A stretch of 64,000 nucleotides of DNA from Halobacillus_B sp963739045 (GTDB lineage Bacteria > Bacillota > Bacilli > Bacillales > Halobacillaceae). Positions 15,453 to 24,058 of the stretch are shown piece by piece. Numbering within the stretch: the first letter of the stretch is position 1; each line of letters begins with the position of its first letter. The stretch is from NCBI GenBank assembly GCA_963739045.1, contig CAVTYY010000004.1:1-64000 (forward strand). The letters run 5' to 3'. The notes under the pieces are model-generated. The model was not told the origin of the DNA. It searched no databases and saw nothing but the letters and a program-made list of their open reading frames with translations. A program made the translations under genes and the position numbers.

Positions 15453-16424
15453 ATGAAGATCGGAATTATTAGTTTTGCGCATGGTCATGCCTATAGTTAC
15501 GCTGCTGCCTTAAAGAACGATCCGGGCGTTGAGTTCATTGGTTTGTTTGATGAGGATGCTGACCGAGGGATAAAAGCTGCCCAGCAGTTTGATACAACCT
15601 TTTATGCGAGTTATGAGGAATTACTTAGATCAGATGTGGATGCAGTAATTGTGACGTCAGAAAACGTGAAGCATACCGAGCACGTAACAGCAGCAGCCAA
15701 AGCAAAGAAGCATGTTCTTTGCGAAAAGCCGATTGCGGCAACTGTAGATGGTGCTCAAACGATTATTGACGTATGTGAGCAGAATGAAGTCATCCTCCAA
15801 GTTGCTTTCCCGGTAAGATTCAGTACGCCTGTTCAGCGGGCAAAAGAGATGATCGCCCAGGGAGAGCTTGGTGACATTCTAGCTGTGAAGGCCACAAACC
15901 GCGGCACGAATCCGGGGGACTGGTTTATCGATCGCAAGTTATCAGGCGGCGGGGCTGTGTTAGACCACACTGTACATGTTGTAGACCTTTTACGCTGGTT
16001 TATGGCTGCAGAAGTGAACGAAGTTTATGCAGAAATCGGCACTCATTTTACCAAAGAGGATATTGATGACAGCGGGATGCTGTCAATGGAGTTTTCCAAT
16101 GGTGTGGTGGCAACGCTTGACTGCAGCTGGTCGCGAAACGATGCCTATCCGACATGGGGCGATGTTACGTTGGAAATTATCGGCACCATGGGGAACCTTA
16201 CTGTGAACGCGTTTGATCAGAAGATCGACGTTTACAACAATCAGGACGGTGTGAACTGGGAATTCTGGGGCGATGATATGGATCAAGGATTAGTGAAGGA
16301 TTTTTTGGAAACCGTGGAAAAGAAACGAACCCCATTTATTACAGGGAATGATGGGTTGAAAGCTCTGGAGGTTGCTTTGGCAGCCTATCAGTCCGCAGAG
16401 TTGAAACGCACGGTCCGCTACTAA
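15453..16424 (+). CDS. Gfo/Idh/MocA-family oxidoreductase (second)
   Basis: This 323-residue homologue starts six bases after the preceding stop codon. It has an atypical nucleotide loop (IGIISFAHGHAYSYAAAL), so the GxGxxG glycines are partly replaced. It keeps CEKPIAATVDGAQ and GGGAVLDHTVHVVDLLRWF. The altered loop resembles a subgroup in which the usual glycine motif is GxxHxH. AGAAAGGATG gives a good ribosome site. It may act with its neighbours in successive oxidation and reduction or epimerisation steps, as in multi-dehydrogenase inositol or glycoside pathways; the role is inferred. Confidence 0.86.
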   Translation: MKIGIISFAHGHAYSYAAALKNDPGVEFIGLFDEDADRGIKAAQQFDTTFYASYEELLRSDVDAVIVTSENVKHTEHVTAAAKAKKHVLCEKPIAATVDGAQTIIDVCEQNEVILQVAFPVRFSTPVQRAKEMIAQGELGDILAVKATNRGTNPGDWFIDRKLSGGGAVLDHTVHVVDLLRWFMAAEVNEVYAEIGTHFTKEDIDDSGMLSMEFSNGVVATLDCSWSRNDAYPTWGDVTLEIIGTMGNLTVNAFDQKIDVYNNQDGVNWEFWGDDMDQGLVKDFLETVEKKRTPFITGNDGLKALEVALAAYQSAELKRTVRY

Positions 16425-16446
16425 TGAGTAAAGGTTGTGTTTCATC

Positions 16447-17421
16447 GTGTACTCCATAGCCATTATAGGAGCGGGAAACATCGCTCATTTACATGGAACA
16501 GCTTATGAAAGAATGAAGGATGTACAAGTCAAATACGTAGTGGATCAGAACGAGGAACGGGCAGGCATGCTGGCAGATCGGCTTGGCGCGAAGGCATCTG
16601 TAAATATGGACGATGTCTTTTTTGATGCGGAGGTGGAGGCTGTCGATATTTGTCTGCCCAGCTTTCTGCATGGTTCTGCCGTGATCAGAGCCGCTCAAGA
16701 GGGGAAGCAAGTGATTTGTGAAAAGCCGGCCGCTTTAACGGTGGAAGAAGTGAACCAAATGTATGACGTCTGTGAACAGCAGGGAGTGATGCTGTTTATT
16801 GCCCAAGTCTGCCGGTTTATGAAGCCGTACGAAGAGGCGCATCAACTCCTGAAGACCGATCGTCTGGGAAAACCGAAGATGATCTCCATGGCAAGGTCTG
16901 TTCAATATCCAAATCTTACAGGGCAGGATTGGTATAAGGACCGGCAAAAAAGCGGCGGTCTGTTTCTTGATTTTATTATTCATGACTTAGACTTTCTCAC
17001 TTGGAACTTCGGCAGGCCGGAGGTCATAGCCAGCCATTTCATTTCTGATGAAGCGAATACCCTCAAAGGAATCATGATGCTCCTGCAGATTGAAGACGGT
17101 CCGCTCATTCATCTGGAAGGTACGTGGACGAGCGTCTCCCAGGAGCTTCATCAGCGGCTGGAAATGGTCGCAAGTGAAGGAACAATGGTGTACGACAGCC
17201 GGAACAAAGTTCCGTGGAATTTTAACGCTATTACCGGTGAGTCCCGCGTTATGACAGAGGACGAGCTCGCGGATGATGACCCTTTTTATAAAGAACTGGA
17301 GCATTTCATCCAGTGCTTTAAAGGAGTTGGACAGCCGCTGATTCTTCGTCACGAAGTAACCAGCACCTTAGAAACTGCTTTAGAAGCAAGAGAAAAAAGT
17401 GAAAGAGGTGCATCGTTATGA
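16447..17421 (+). CDS. Gfo/Idh/MocA-family oxidoreductase (third)
   Basis: The third homologue in a row has about 324 residues, with a normal dinucleotide site (SIAIIGAGNIAHLHGTAYE), CEKPAALTVEEVNQMYDVCE and GGLFLDFIIHDLDFLTWNFG. The start is uncertain: the frame opens with TTG at 16435 directly against AAAGG, whereas GTG 16447 leaves 12 bases, so GTG is favoured. The last codons overlap the next gene's ATG by four bases, showing translational coupling. It is more similar in sequence pattern to the first copy than to the second. Confidence 0.86.
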   Translation: MYSIAIIGAGNIAHLHGTAYERMKDVQVKYVVDQNEERAGMLADRLGAKASVNMDDVFFDAEVEAVDICLPSFLHGSAVIRAAQEGKQVICEKPAALTVEEVNQMYDVCEQQGVMLFIAQVCRFMKPYEEAHQLLKTDRLGKPKMISMARSVQYPNLTGQDWYKDRQKSGGLFLDFIIHDLDFLTWNFGRPEVIASHFISDEANTLKGIMMLLQIEDGPLIHLEGTWTSVSQELHQRLEMVASEGTMVYDSRNKVPWNFNAITGESRVMTEDELADDDPFYKELEHFIQCFKGVGQPLILRHEVTSTLETALEAREKSERGASL

Positions 17422-18236
17422 AAACAGGTATCAACGCCTGGTGTTTCCCCCCTGATTTAGAAGCCGAAGATATATTTTTGAAAGCAAAGGAGCTTGGCTT
17501 TGAAGGCGTGGAATTGAACCTGGAGGACAAATCTCCGAATATCTTTCATATGGACTCGACAAAACAGGAGATCGAAGAGGTTTGTGAAAAAGCGGAAGCA
17601 CACGGAATTCAGCTGTATAGCATTTCCACGGATCTGCTCTGGAAATATCCACTCACTTCTGAGGACCAGGAAATTCGCCAGCAAGGCCTATCAGTCGTAA
17701 AGAAAATGCTCACCATCGCTGACATCTGTGGTGCTGAATCTATCCTTGTTGTCCCTGGGATTGTGACAGAGGAAACAAGCTATGCGGATGCTTATTCACG
17801 AGCTGTGGAAGCATTACAGGAATTAGCTGAAAAAGCTGAAAAGGTAAATGTGAAGATAGGAATAGAGAATGTCTGGAACAAGTTTCTACTCAGCCCGCTT
17901 GAGTTTAGCAGTTTTCTTGAAGAGGTCCACTCTCCGAATGTGGGTGCCTATCTTGATATAGGAAACCTTTTCCAGAACGGATTTCCTGAACAGTGGATTC
18001 ACTGTACAGCAGGGAGAATTGTGAATGTTCATGTGAAGGATTTCAAGCAGTCTGTAGGAAATATGGAGGGATTTGTTCCATTACTTGCGGGTGATATCAA
18101 CTGGGACAAAGTAAAAAAGGCATTGCAGGAGGCGGGGTACGAAGGCTATGTGGCACCCGAGATTCCACCTCATCGTTTTCACTATGAACTTCAGTTGAAG
18201 CAGACGGCTGAAGTGCTGCGCTATTTCTTCAACTGA
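17418..18236 (+). CDS. Sugar phosphate isomerase/epimerase (TIM barrel)
   Basis: The 272-residue protein belongs to the xylose-isomerase-like TIM-barrel (AP_endonuc_2) superfamily: KELGFEGVELNLED, ILVVPGIV, KIGIENVWNKFLLSP, NVGAYLDIGNLF and IVNVHVKDF supply the usual metal-binding Glu, Asp and His residues. It overlaps the preceding dehydrogenase by four bases and is the last gene before a strong terminator. Such proteins pair with Gfo/Idh/MocA enzymes in inositol and keto-sugar pathways. The exact reaction is unknown. Confidence 0.88.
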   Translation: MKTGINAWCFPPDLEAEDIFLKAKELGFEGVELNLEDKSPNIFHMDSTKQEIEEVCEKAEAHGIQLYSISTDLLWKYPLTSEDQEIRQQGLSVVKKMLTIADICGAESILVVPGIVTEETSYADAYSRAVEALQELAEKAEKVNVKIGIENVWNKFLLSPLEFSSFLEEVHSPNVGAYLDIGNLFQNGFPEQWIHCTAGRIVNVHVKDFKQSVGNMEGFVPLLAGDINWDKVKKALQEAGYEGYVAPEIPPHRFHYELQLKQTAEVLRYFFN

Positions 18237-18252
18237 TAATAGTATTTAAGAG

Positions 18253-18286
18253 AAAGCATGGGGGGAATTCTTCCATGCTTTTTTTG
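18253..18286 (+). terminator. Terminator of the ROK/ABC operon
   Basis: AAAGCATGG (18253-18261) pairs with CCATGCTTT (18273-18281) and a T-run follows, 16 bases after the isomerase stop codon. Confidence 0.9.
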
Positions 18287-18406
18287 CTTTTAATAACACG
18301 CATGCCTGCTTTGAGCCGCCTAAGAAGAGATATCGATCCTATCATGATATAATAAAGGTTCGATAATAAAACTGATAATCAATACAAATAAGGAAGTGCT
18401 AATCAA

Positions 18407-19303
18407 GTGAATGACAGTTTAGACCCCTCTGCTCTCCAGAAACTTGCCCACAGGAAACTAAGCTTTACAGAAATTATCCGGCGAACGATCTTCATAGCGA
18501 TCGGTATTGCTCTCGAAGCGGTCGCATTAGAAATGTTTCTCGTACCGAACGGCATTATCGATGGCGGTATCGTCGGGATCTCGATCATGCTTCACCACAT
18601 CACGGGTTTTGCCCTGGGTGCTTTCCTCTTCGTATTAAATCTGCCTTTCTGTTATTTAGGCTACAAACAAATGGGGAAGACCTTCTCCGTGACTTCGATT
18701 CTTGCGATTACAGGATTAGCGATCTTTACAACCCTGCTTATCCCCGTGCCGAAGTTCACTGAAGATCCACTGCTTGCGGCCGTCTTTGGCGGTATTTTCT
18801 TAGGAATTGGCGTTGGACTGGTCGTAAGAAATGGCGGTTCTTCAGATGGAAGTGAAATCCTAGCGATCTTTATTAACAAAATTTCTCCCTTCTCTGTCGG
18901 AGAAATCGTCATGTTTGTGAACATTTTTATTCTCGGCAGTGCAGGCTTTGTGTTCGGCTGGAACAACGCGATGTACTCCCTAATTGCGTACTTTATCGCT
19001 TTTAAAATGATTGATGTGACCACAGAAGGGCTGGAGTCTTCGAAATTCGCCTGGGTAATTACCGATAAACACCATCTTGTCGGCGACGCTCTCAATGACC
19101 GGCTGGGACGAGGCGTGACGTACTTAACCGGTGAAGGTGCCTACTCGGGAGACGATAAGAAAGTAATTCTGATTATTATCACCCGTCTGGAAGAAGCCAA
19201 GCTGAAAAGCATCATTAATGAAATTGATCCGTCTTCCTTTTTAGCGATTGGCGATATCCACGATGTCAAAGGCGGCGGATTTAAAAAGAAAAATATTCAT
19301 TAA
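18407..19303 (+). CDS. YitT-family membrane protein
   Basis: This 298-residue protein has the YitT layout. There are about five to six N-terminal helices (VALEMFLVPNGIIDGGIVGISIML at about 45-68, GGIFLGIGVGLVVRNGGSSDGSEI near 125). A soluble C-terminal DUF2179 domain follows from about residue 215 (GRGVTYLTGEGAYSGDDKKV, LKSIINEIDPSSFLAIGD). The family's transport role is unsettled. GTG is the start, with AAGGAAG about ten bases upstream. It stands alone between two terminators and has no evident link with its neighbours. Confidence 0.92.
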   Translation: MNDSLDPSALQKLAHRKLSFTEIIRRTIFIAIGIALEAVALEMFLVPNGIIDGGIVGISIMLHHITGFALGAFLFVLNLPFCYLGYKQMGKTFSVTSILAITGLAIFTTLLIPVPKFTEDPLLAAVFGGIFLGIGVGLVVRNGGSSDGSEILAIFINKISPFSVGEIVMFVNIFILGSAGFVFGWNNAMYSLIAYFIAFKMIDVTTEGLESSKFAWVITDKHHLVGDALNDRLGRGVTYLTGEGAYSGDDKKVILIIITRLEEAKLKSIINEIDPSSFLAIGDIHDVKGGGFKKKNIH

Positions 19304-19304
19304 A

Positions 19305-19332
19305 GAAGTACCTGAGGGGTGCTTCTTTTTTT
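19305..19332 (+). terminator. Terminator after the yitT-like gene
   Basis: GAAGTACC pairs with GGTGCTTC (one wobble) and is followed by eight T, directly after the stop codon. Confidence 0.85.
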
Positions 19333-19483
19333 TAGATTCAAGGTCTGCCACTGAAAATAGCCTCATAATTAAATGTAAAAAATGTATAGGAACTAGTTCT
19401 TAAAAAAAATTCTTAGAAAATTATTGAAGATAGGAAAATATGAGCCATGTTTAGGTAATAATTGGTAAGGTTAATCATGTATC

Positions 19484-20056
19484 TTGATAGGTCTGAATGT
19501 ACGAAGCAAAATTAGGATCTTGTCGCTGTCGGTTATGATTAGTATGATGATTCCAAAGATAACTCTTGCAGCCAGCAACGCAGATTCTCAAGTTTCACTG
19601 CCACAAATCAAAAAGGATCATTTACTTGAAACAAAGACTAATGTAAAGGTCGAAAACGAGAGCGTCACGGTAAAGAACTTAAAAAATCGCAATGTGGATG
19701 CCGTTAATTCTCATTTAGAGGATAAGGGAAAAGCGAAGCTCCCAAAGAATACCTCTTCCATTAAGTTTAAGGCTGACGGTACCTCAGTTGTAACAACAGC
19801 CGTTGGCTCAAAAAAAATGCTGCCTCAAGGATTTTGGGGAGACGCCTGGCAAGTAACGAAATGTGCGGCGTTTATAACCATGGCTGTAGTACCTGTGTTT
19901 AAAGCCTATAAAGCGGTAAAGGCACTCGGCGGGGTTAGAACGACAGCAAGATTACTTGTCGGAGCCGGTAATTCAGAAGACTTTATGGCGATTGCCGGAG
20001 GAGCGGCTGCAGAAATTCTCGGCATCAGCGGAATTAGAAGAAACTGCTTCTACTAG
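19484..20056 (+). CDS. Secreted precursor resembling the bacteriocin closticin 574
   Basis: The 190-residue precursor has a signal peptide (RSKIRILSLSVMISMMIP, cleavage near AA-30), a charged Lys/Asn-rich pro-region (31-112) and a compact hydrophobic C-terminus (about 114-190). The C-terminal unit starts GFWGDAWQVTKC, continues KAVKALGG and ARLLVGAG, and ends GISGIRRNCFY. It has exactly two cysteines, C127 and C188. From memory, mature closticin 574, cut from the C-terminus of a large precursor, has the same frame: W, KC, LGG, ALLVGA-like block, AGG and final NCF. The start is uncertain (TTG with a distant TAAGG). A small membrane protein follows with a perfect ribosome site. The bacteriocin role is inferred. 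Confidence 0.68.
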   Translation: MIGLNVRSKIRILSLSVMISMMIPKITLAASNADSQVSLPQIKKDHLLETKTNVKVENESVTVKNLKNRNVDAVNSHLEDKGKAKLPKNTSSIKFKADGTSVVTTAVGSKKMLPQGFWGDAWQVTKCAAFITMAVVPVFKAYKAVKALGGVRTTARLLVGAGNSEDFMAIAGGAAAEILGISGIRRNCFY

Positions 20057-20085
20057 AATCATAATCTTTAAGGAGGTTTTCTATT

Positions 20086-20379
20086 TTGAAAAATGAAGAG
20101 ATTCTGAGATCTGCTTCCAAGCGGAATGGCGTCCTCGGCAGCCCAAAGACAGCAACGATGGCCGCCTTCACTTATGCAGTGCTGTTTATTGCCCTGATGC
20201 TGTTGATGGGCGGGAAGATTACGATTAATGCCCTAGGACTTCCGGCAATTGCCCTTTTTCTTATCACAACTTTCACCGAATATATCTTAAAGACAGATCA
20301 AACGCCGAGGTGGCTCGTGATCGGATCGTTCACTATTGCCGCTGTTTTGGCAGTCCTTATGACAGTGGTAAGTGTGTAA
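20086..20379 (+). CDS. Three-helix membrane protein, possible bacteriocin immunity
   Basis: The 97-residue protein has a basic N-terminus (RSASKRNGVLGSPKT) and three hydrophobic segments at about 24-42, 46-66 and 74-95. It starts with TTG at 20086, eight bases after a perfect AAGGAGG, and lies 29 bases after the closticin-like gene, ending at a terminator. Small multi-helix proteins directly after a bacteriocin gene often give self-immunity, so this is the natural candidate. No family is recognised and the function is inferred only from position, size and topology. Confidence 0.62.
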   Translation: MKNEEILRSASKRNGVLGSPKTATMAAFTYAVLFIALMLLMGGKITINALGLPAIALFLITTFTEYILKTDQTPRWLVIGSFTIAAVLAVLMTVVSV

Positions 20380-20407
20380 TGCTCTAATAGAATAGGAGAA
20401 TTGATGA

Positions 20408-20437
20408 AACCAACTGGCCGCCCTGTTGGTTTTTTTA
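20408..20437 (+). terminator. Terminator of the closticin-like unit
   Basis: AACCAAC (20408-20414) pairs with GTTGGTT (20425-20431) and a T-run follows. Confidence 0.9.
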
Positions 20438-20625
20438 CTGTTATGAGAGATAGAAATGGATCGGCAATATTATGGGGAATGACAAACTTAAAATCTTCTA
20501 AAGAACTACTTGAGGGTTGTCTTGTTTTGACTGATAGAAAGAGGAAAGTTAACAAGGTTTAAGTACACCAAATTGTGATAAAATGAGGGGAAGATTTATG
20601 TAGTATGTGAGGAGGGATTGGTTTC

Positions 20626-20823
20626 ATGACCATCGTCAGCTTTTTACTAATTGGCTGGATTTTAACCTGGTTTAAATTTGACCAGACCTTCATTCAGGCT
20701 TTTCAGGAGCTTTTTAATAAAAGGATTACGAAAGCGAGTTATTATTTCATCTTTTTTTGTTTCGGAGCACTTGGAGACATTGTCTTACTGGTGACAGGAA
20801 GATTTGCTGAGTATTTGTTTTAA
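20626..20823 (+). CDS. Small hydrophobic protein of unknown function
   Basis: The 65-residue protein has two hydrophobic segments (about 2-17 and 40-60) around a basic loop (NKRITKASYY). GGAGGG lies ten bases before the ATG, so translation is likely. It lies after the terminator of the closticin-like unit, so it may be separately expressed. No family is recognised. Confidence 0.5.
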   Translation: MTIVSFLLIGWILTWFKFDQTFIQAFQELFNKRITKASYYFIFFCFGALGDIVLLVTGRFAEYLF

Positions 20824-20950
20824 CAACAAATGAGTGAAAAAGTCCTCATCTTATCAAAGTGTTTCTTAAGTTCAGATGGCAGTTTTAAAGTTGAAGCGGT
20901 TTTGATCAAATAATTATGTTTGAATTTTCTGATAGGTTTAGATTAATACA

Positions 20951-20979
20951 TTGACAATTCCACAGAAACTTCTTACACT
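20951..20979 (+). promoter_or_regulatory. Sigma-A promoter of the uxaB operon
   Basis: TTGACA (20951-20956), 17 bases, TACACT (20974-20979). The palindromic operator overlaps the last base of the -10 box and the expected start point, a layout for repression. Confidence 0.8.
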
Positions 20980-20998
20980 AATAACAACGTTGTTATTA
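20979..20998. promoter_or_regulatory. Palindromic operator, probable KdgR site (uxaB)
   Basis: TAATAACAACGTTGTTATTA is a perfect 20-base palindrome with the central CG typical of LacI-family operators. The same core is upstream of kduD beside a LacI-type gene. A second, imperfect copy (TAACAACGTTTTCA, 21046-21059) lies between the promoter and uxaB; read in reverse it is partly like a CcpA cre site. Confidence 0.82.
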
Positions 20999-21084
20999 TG
21001 AAGCGCAAATAATCTATTCAAAATTCCTTATTTTTTACAGAAAAATAACAACGTTTTCATTTTCGGTAAGGAGGGACCCGGTTC

Positions 21085-22596
21085 ATGCCTGTATTAACGA
21101 AGACCTCTGTAAGTTCATTAGAGAGTATAGATGCCTCAGACTTGAATTTAATAGAAAAAGACTTGCCTGAGAAGGCCGTTCAATTTGGAGAAGGCAATTT
21201 TCTCAGGACGTATATTAATTGGATGATCCAGAAGATGAATAAGCAGCAGTTGTTTAATGGAAGACTGGTTGCGATTCAGCCGACACCACATGGCAAGGTC
21301 GTTCCTAAGTTGAATGCCCAGGACGGATTGTATACGACCATTCTGCAAGGAATTGAAAATGGGAAAGAGAAGCAGGAGGTTGAGGTAAATTCTACCATCT
21401 CAAGAAGCATTAACCCTTATGAAGATTGGGATGCCCTATTAAAGTTAGCTGAAGAGCCATCGATTGAGTTTATTTTTTCGAATACAACGGAAGCAGGACT
21501 TGCTTATAAGAAGGAAGAGTTTCCGGTAAACGAATCACCGCTTTCCTTTCCAGGTAAGGTGGCTGCCTTGCTGTATCGTCGTTTTGTTTATACCGATGGC
21601 GATCCAGAAGCGGGCTTTACAATTATTCCTTGCGAGCTCGTGGAATATAATGGCGACTTGCTGAAGTCTATTGTGCTCAGACTTGCTAGGGAATGGGGAC
21701 TGCCGGACGCCTTTTCAAATTGGGTCAATCGCCACAATTCATTTTGCAATACGTTGGTCGATCGAATAGTGCCCGGCTATCCGCGGGAAAATGCGGCTGC
21801 CCTGGAGGGTCATTTAGGATATGAAGATAAACTGATGGCGGTGGGTGAACCTTTTCACCTTTTTGTAATTGAAGCTGAACATGCCCTTGAACATAAGCTT
21901 CCTTTTCAGCAAGCGGGGTTAAATGTGAAGTGGGCGGAAGTTAAACCGTTTCGTGATTTAAAAGTGAGTTTGTTAAATGCTCCGCACACATTATTGTTCT
22001 CTGTCGGGTTTCTTTCTGGATTAGAGACGGTCAGGGAGGTAATGGAAGATGAGGTAATGGCCCCTTATGTTCGACATATCATTCAGGTAGATATACTGCC
22101 TAACGTTCCGATCGCGGCGGAAGAGAAGCAGGCGTTTGCGGACTCGGTGATCGAGCGGTTTCAAAATCCGTTTGTTAAACATCAGTTAGCGGATCTGGGT
22201 TTAAATGCCGTGCAGAAATTTAAAAGCCGTGTTTTCCCTTTGAAACGCTATACCGAGACACTGACTGATTCAATGCTGTTCTCACTTGCCGCTCTAATTC
22301 ACTATTACAGACCGCATACTCTTCATGAAGGGTACTTTATGGGGATTGATCACAACAGAGAATATAAAGTTCGTGATGATGAAGAAGTCTTGGAACAGTT
22401 CACCGCATTCTGGAAGACGAACCAGTCCAAAGAAGAAGTGACATCACTTCTAAGCCAGACAGATTTGTGGGAAGAAGATTTGTCCAATTACACAGAAGAA
22501 ATATTCCACTGGTTTGAAGCGATCCGGAATCTTGGGGTGAAAAATGCTGTTTGTGACTTGCTTGAAAACCTGGCACGTGTAAGAAATCGATTATAA
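21085..22596 (+). CDS. uxaB: Tagaturonate reductase (altronate oxidoreductase)
   Basis: The 503-residue mannitol-dehydrogenase-family enzyme reduces D-tagaturonate to D-altronate with NADH in the galacturonate branch. It has QFGEGNFLRTYINWMIQKMN near residue 32, the family's nucleotide-binding start, and VSLLNAPHTLLFSVGFLSGL near 295, containing the conserved Lys/Asn/His region. Length is close to known UxaB. AAGGAGGG is well placed before ATG. It is first in a seven-gene operon under a clear sigma-A promoter with two copies of the putative KdgR operator. The adjacent uxaC and uxaA confirm the pathway. Confidence 0.93.
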   Translation: MPVLTKTSVSSLESIDASDLNLIEKDLPEKAVQFGEGNFLRTYINWMIQKMNKQQLFNGRLVAIQPTPHGKVVPKLNAQDGLYTTILQGIENGKEKQEVEVNSTISRSINPYEDWDALLKLAEEPSIEFIFSNTTEAGLAYKKEEFPVNESPLSFPGKVAALLYRRFVYTDGDPEAGFTIIPCELVEYNGDLLKSIVLRLAREWGLPDAFSNWVNRHNSFCNTLVDRIVPGYPRENAAALEGHLGYEDKLMAVGEPFHLFVIEAEHALEHKLPFQQAGLNVKWAEVKPFRDLKVSLLNAPHTLLFSVGFLSGLETVREVMEDEVMAPYVRHIIQVDILPNVPIAAEEKQAFADSVIERFQNPFVKHQLADLGLNAVQKFKSRVFPLKRYTETLTDSMLFSLAALIHYYRPHTLHEGYFMGIDHNREYKVRDDEEVLEQFTAFWKTNQSKEEVTSLLSQTDLWEEDLSNYTEEIFHWFEAIRNLGVKNAVCDLLENLARVRNRL

Positions 22597-22612
22597 AAAA
22601 GGATGGGATATA

Positions 22613-24037
22613 ATGAAAAACTTTATGGACCAAACGTTTCTATTAAACAGTAAGACGGCGGAGAACCTTTACAATAATTATGCGAAGGATTTACCGATTA
22701 TCGATTACCATTGTCATTTAAGTCCGAAAGAGATTTATGAAAATAAATGCTATAAGACGCTTGCGGACATCTGGCTGGATGGTGATCACTATAAATGGCG
22801 TCTGATGAGAGCAAATGGTGTAGAGGAGAAGTACATTACCGGCGATGCAGATCCATATGAAAAATTCCTGGCTTGGGCACGGACTGTCCCTAAGGCAATC
22901 GGAAATCCGGTTTATACTTGGACTCACCTAGAGTTACAGCGCTATTTTAATATTTATATAGCGTTAAATGAAGAAACGGCACCTGAAATATGGGAAACCG
23001 TTAATAGTCAGCTGAACCGGGAAGGTTTTGGAGTTCGTAATTTAATTGAATCGTCGAATGTGAAAGTGATTTGTACCACTGATGATCCCGTTGATTCTTT
23101 GGAATACCATCAGCTAATTAAAGAAAGTGAGTTTGAAACGGCAGTCTTGCCGAGCTTTCGACCTGATAAAGGACTGGAGCTGAATCGGGATGGATATGAG
23201 ACTTGGGTAGATAGATTAGCGATCTCCTCAGGGGTGACCATTGATACCTACGAGGATTTTTTATCTGCTTTAGAGGATCGCGTTCGATTTTTCCATGAAG
23301 TGGGAGGAAGAGTATCTGATCATGCATTAGACGAAGTGCTCTATCAGGAAACCACCCTTGAAGAAGTGAAGGGAATTTTTAAGAAGGCGATCCAAGGGGA
23401 GAAAGTGAGTACGGAAGAAGAAGCGAAATACAAATCCCGGACGCTGACTTATTTAGGAAAGCTTTATGCAGAACACAACTGGGTTATGCAATTTCATATT
23501 AGTGCCCAGCGAAATAATAATTCCCGCATGTTTGATCAACTAGGGCAGGATACAGGCTATGACAGCATGAACGATGGCCAGATTGCGAAGCCGTTATCGC
23601 AGCTGCTTGATGCGTTAGATCGGGAGGATGCGCTTCCTAAAACCGTTCTTTACTCGTTAAATCCTAAAGACAATCCAGTATTAGCTACGATAGCGGGGAG
23701 CTTCCAGGGTGGAGGCATACCAGGAAAGATGCAGTTTGGCACTGCATGGTGGTTTAACGATACGAAGGAAGGCATGTTATCACAAATGAAAACGCTTGCA
23801 GATGTTGGACTGCTGAGTCAATTTATCGGTATGCTGACGGACTCGCGGAGTTTTCTGTCGTACACTCGTCATGAGTATTTCCGAAGAATCCTCTGCGACT
23901 TGATTGGGAGTTGGGTCGAGAACGGCGAAGTTCCTAATGATGATGAATTGCTCGCTCCGATTATTAAAGGCGTTTCCTATGAAAATGCGGAACGGTATTT
24001 AGGGTTTCAGTCGAAAGAACACCAAGTCAAGGTTTAA
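22613..24037 (+). CDS. uxaC: Uronate isomerase
   Basis: The 474-residue enzyme interconverts D-galacturonate and D-tagaturonate (and D-glucuronate and D-fructuronate). It belongs to the amidohydrolase superfamily: IIDYHCHLSPKEI at about residues 24-36 gives the HxH metal ligands, and later VMQFHISAQRNNNSRMF and FIGMLTDSRSFLSYTRHEYF match the UxaC active site. Length equals that of the Bacillus enzyme. It starts 16 bases after uxaB. It makes the substrate for UxaB. Confidence 0.96.
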   Translation: MKNFMDQTFLLNSKTAENLYNNYAKDLPIIDYHCHLSPKEIYENKCYKTLADIWLDGDHYKWRLMRANGVEEKYITGDADPYEKFLAWARTVPKAIGNPVYTWTHLELQRYFNIYIALNEETAPEIWETVNSQLNREGFGVRNLIESSNVKVICTTDDPVDSLEYHQLIKESEFETAVLPSFRPDKGLELNRDGYETWVDRLAISSGVTIDTYEDFLSALEDRVRFFHEVGGRVSDHALDEVLYQETTLEEVKGIFKKAIQGEKVSTEEEAKYKSRTLTYLGKLYAEHNWVMQFHISAQRNNNSRMFDQLGQDTGYDSMNDGQIAKPLSQLLDALDREDALPKTVLYSLNPKDNPVLATIAGSFQGGGIPGKMQFGTAWWFNDTKEGMLSQMKTLADVGLLSQFIGMLTDSRSFLSYTRHEYFRRILCDLIGSWVENGEVPNDDELLAPIIKGVSYENAERYLGFQSKEHQVKV

Positions 24038-24058
24038 GCATAAAGGGAGTGGATAGTT

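Noticed and set aside
20298..20555. An 85-codon minus-strand frame over the terminator after the three-helix gene
   Set aside because: It crosses a clear plus-strand terminator and the coding end of the preceding gene and has no ribosome site.
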